DNA of 64,000 bases. Source: Nocardiopsis listeri NBRC 13360. GTDB lineage: Bacteria; Actinomycetota; Actinomycetes; Streptosporangiales; Streptosporangiaceae. The first letter of the stretch is position 1. Each line of letters opens with the position of its first letter. The DNA is taken from positions 1 to 64,000 of the forward strand of contig NZ_BCSH01000035.1 of assembly GCF_001570765.1 (NCBI RefSeq), read 5' to 3'. The notes under the pieces were generated by a model. It made no database searches, was not told the origin of the DNA, and worked only from the letters and a program-made list of their open reading frames with translations. Both the position numbers and the translations under genes were made by a program. Shown piece by piece: positions 63,522 to 64,000 of this stretch.

Positions 63522-64000
63522 ATGATCAGAGAGGCCACCGACGAGGACGTCGCGACGGCGGCGGACACGTTGGCCGCGGCGTTCGCGGACTATCCCTTCA
63601 CCAGGCACACCATCTCCGCCGACGACCACCTCACCCGGCTCCGGGAGTTCCAACGGATCTTCCTCGCCGAGATCGGCCTGCCGCACGGGCGCGTGTGGGT
63701 CAGCGAGGACCTGGCCGCGGTCGCCGTGTGGTCCACACCGGACTCCGGCGGAGCCGACGTGGTCATGGAACGGCTGCTGCCGACCCTGGCCGAGCTGGCC
63801 GGGGACCGAGCCGAGGCGTACGCGTCGGCCGAGGAGACCATGGAGCGCCATCGTCCCGCCGGAACGGCCTGGTTCCTGGGCAGCGTCGGCGTGCGTCCCG
63901 AGGCCCGTGGACGCGGACTGGGCCGTCGTGTCATCGAGGTCGGTCTGCGCGAGGCGGACCACGCGGGCGTCCCCGCCTTCCTGGAGACCTCGGCCGACGC
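63522..64000 (+). CDS. GNAT family N-acetyltransferase, cut by the window end
   Basis: 159 codons are visible from ATG 63522 (GAGGGGC upstream) and the frame stays open to the edge. It starts MIREATDEDVATAADTLAAAF, and the acetyl-CoA motif SVGVRPEARGRGLGRRVIEVG is present near residues 124-145. Most of the domain is seen; the C-terminal strand is missing. Substrate unknown. It resembles the GNAT at 14.3 kb in layout. Confidence 0.85.
   Translation, partial: MIREATDEDVATAADTLAAAFADYPFTRHTISADDHLTRLREFQRIFLAEIGLPHGRVWVSEDLAAVAVWSTPDSGGADVVMERLLPTLAELAGDRAEAYASAEETMERHRPAGTAWFLGSVGVRPEARGRGLGRRVIEVGLREADHAGVPAFLETSAD

Overview
The window is chromosomal DNA of a high-GC actinomycete. Gene density, about 70% G+C, GTG/TTG starts and GTGA stop-start overlaps point to the phylum. 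Supporting genes are a mycothiol deacetylase (mshB), an actinobacterial acyl-CoA carboxylase with an epsilon subunit, DUF3017 and DUF3054 proteins, an LpdA-type quinone dehydrogenase and receptor-like Ser/Thr kinases. A Nocardiopsis/Streptosporangiales-type genome fits best, but no species marker such as rRNA lies in the window. I saw no tRNA, rRNA, insertion sequence, prophage or CRISPR array.

Layout. 0-7.4 kb: 7Fe ferredoxin, a lone small domain protein, an unrecognised protein, an M50 membrane protease, the mshB operon and an S9 peptidase. 7.4-13 kb: three tandem receptor kinases on the minus strand, the last of them a pseudokinase. 13-15 kb: DUF3054, a SpoU methyltransferase and a GNAT. 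15-19.7 kb: sdhCAB facing a divergent LysR regulator, with a perfect LysR-type box between them. 19.8-31.2 kb: MBL hydrolase, class III adenylate cyclase, PH-domain protein, biotin ligase, a nonsense-interrupted Uma2 gene, PEP carboxylase, the acyl-CoA carboxylase beta/epsilon/alpha genes and a second Uma2 gene. 31.4-38.3 kb: a cysteine-containing leader peptide ahead of a DAACS symporter, a secreted/membrane protein with a Met/Gly tail, two zinc-ribbon proteins, LpdA and purine nucleoside phosphorylase. 38.3-38.8 kb: a structured gene-free stretch with a 28-bp perfect palindrome, nested stem-loops and a promoter overlapped by an IdeR/DmdR-like iron box. 38.8-47 kb: PH protein, adenosine deaminase, M20 amidohydrolase, YbdK-type ligase, YihY, a degenerate galactokinase-like protein and an LCP ligase. 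47.7-54.3 kb: icd, DUF3017, an FHA-HTH protein, folD-purH-purN and a small membrane protein. 54.6-63.4 kb: a compact exopolysaccharide operon. The window ends inside a GNAT gene.

How the genes work together. Several form one-carbon/purine (folD, purH, purN, deoD, add) and TCA/anaplerotic sets (sdhCAB, icd, ppc). Biotin ligase lies close to the biotin-dependent carboxylase it would charge. The polysaccharide operon has a chain-length regulator, polymerase/ligase, flippase, an Alg14-like protein, an Alg13-GT2 fusion, a sulfotransferase and an APH-fold protein. Most of these genes are linked by 4-nt overlaps, so a (possibly sulfated) surface glycan is likely; the priming transferase is not in view.

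Recurring themes are degenerate enzyme paralogues (pseudokinase, galactokinase-like protein, Walker-A-less Wzz) and probable leaderless genes, with a TAnnnT hexamer 6-8 nt before the start codon. The candidates I rate most worth following are the Cys leader/DAACS locus, the iron-box structured intergenic region, the kinases with LppX/LprG-like outer domains, and the Alg13-GT2 fusion.
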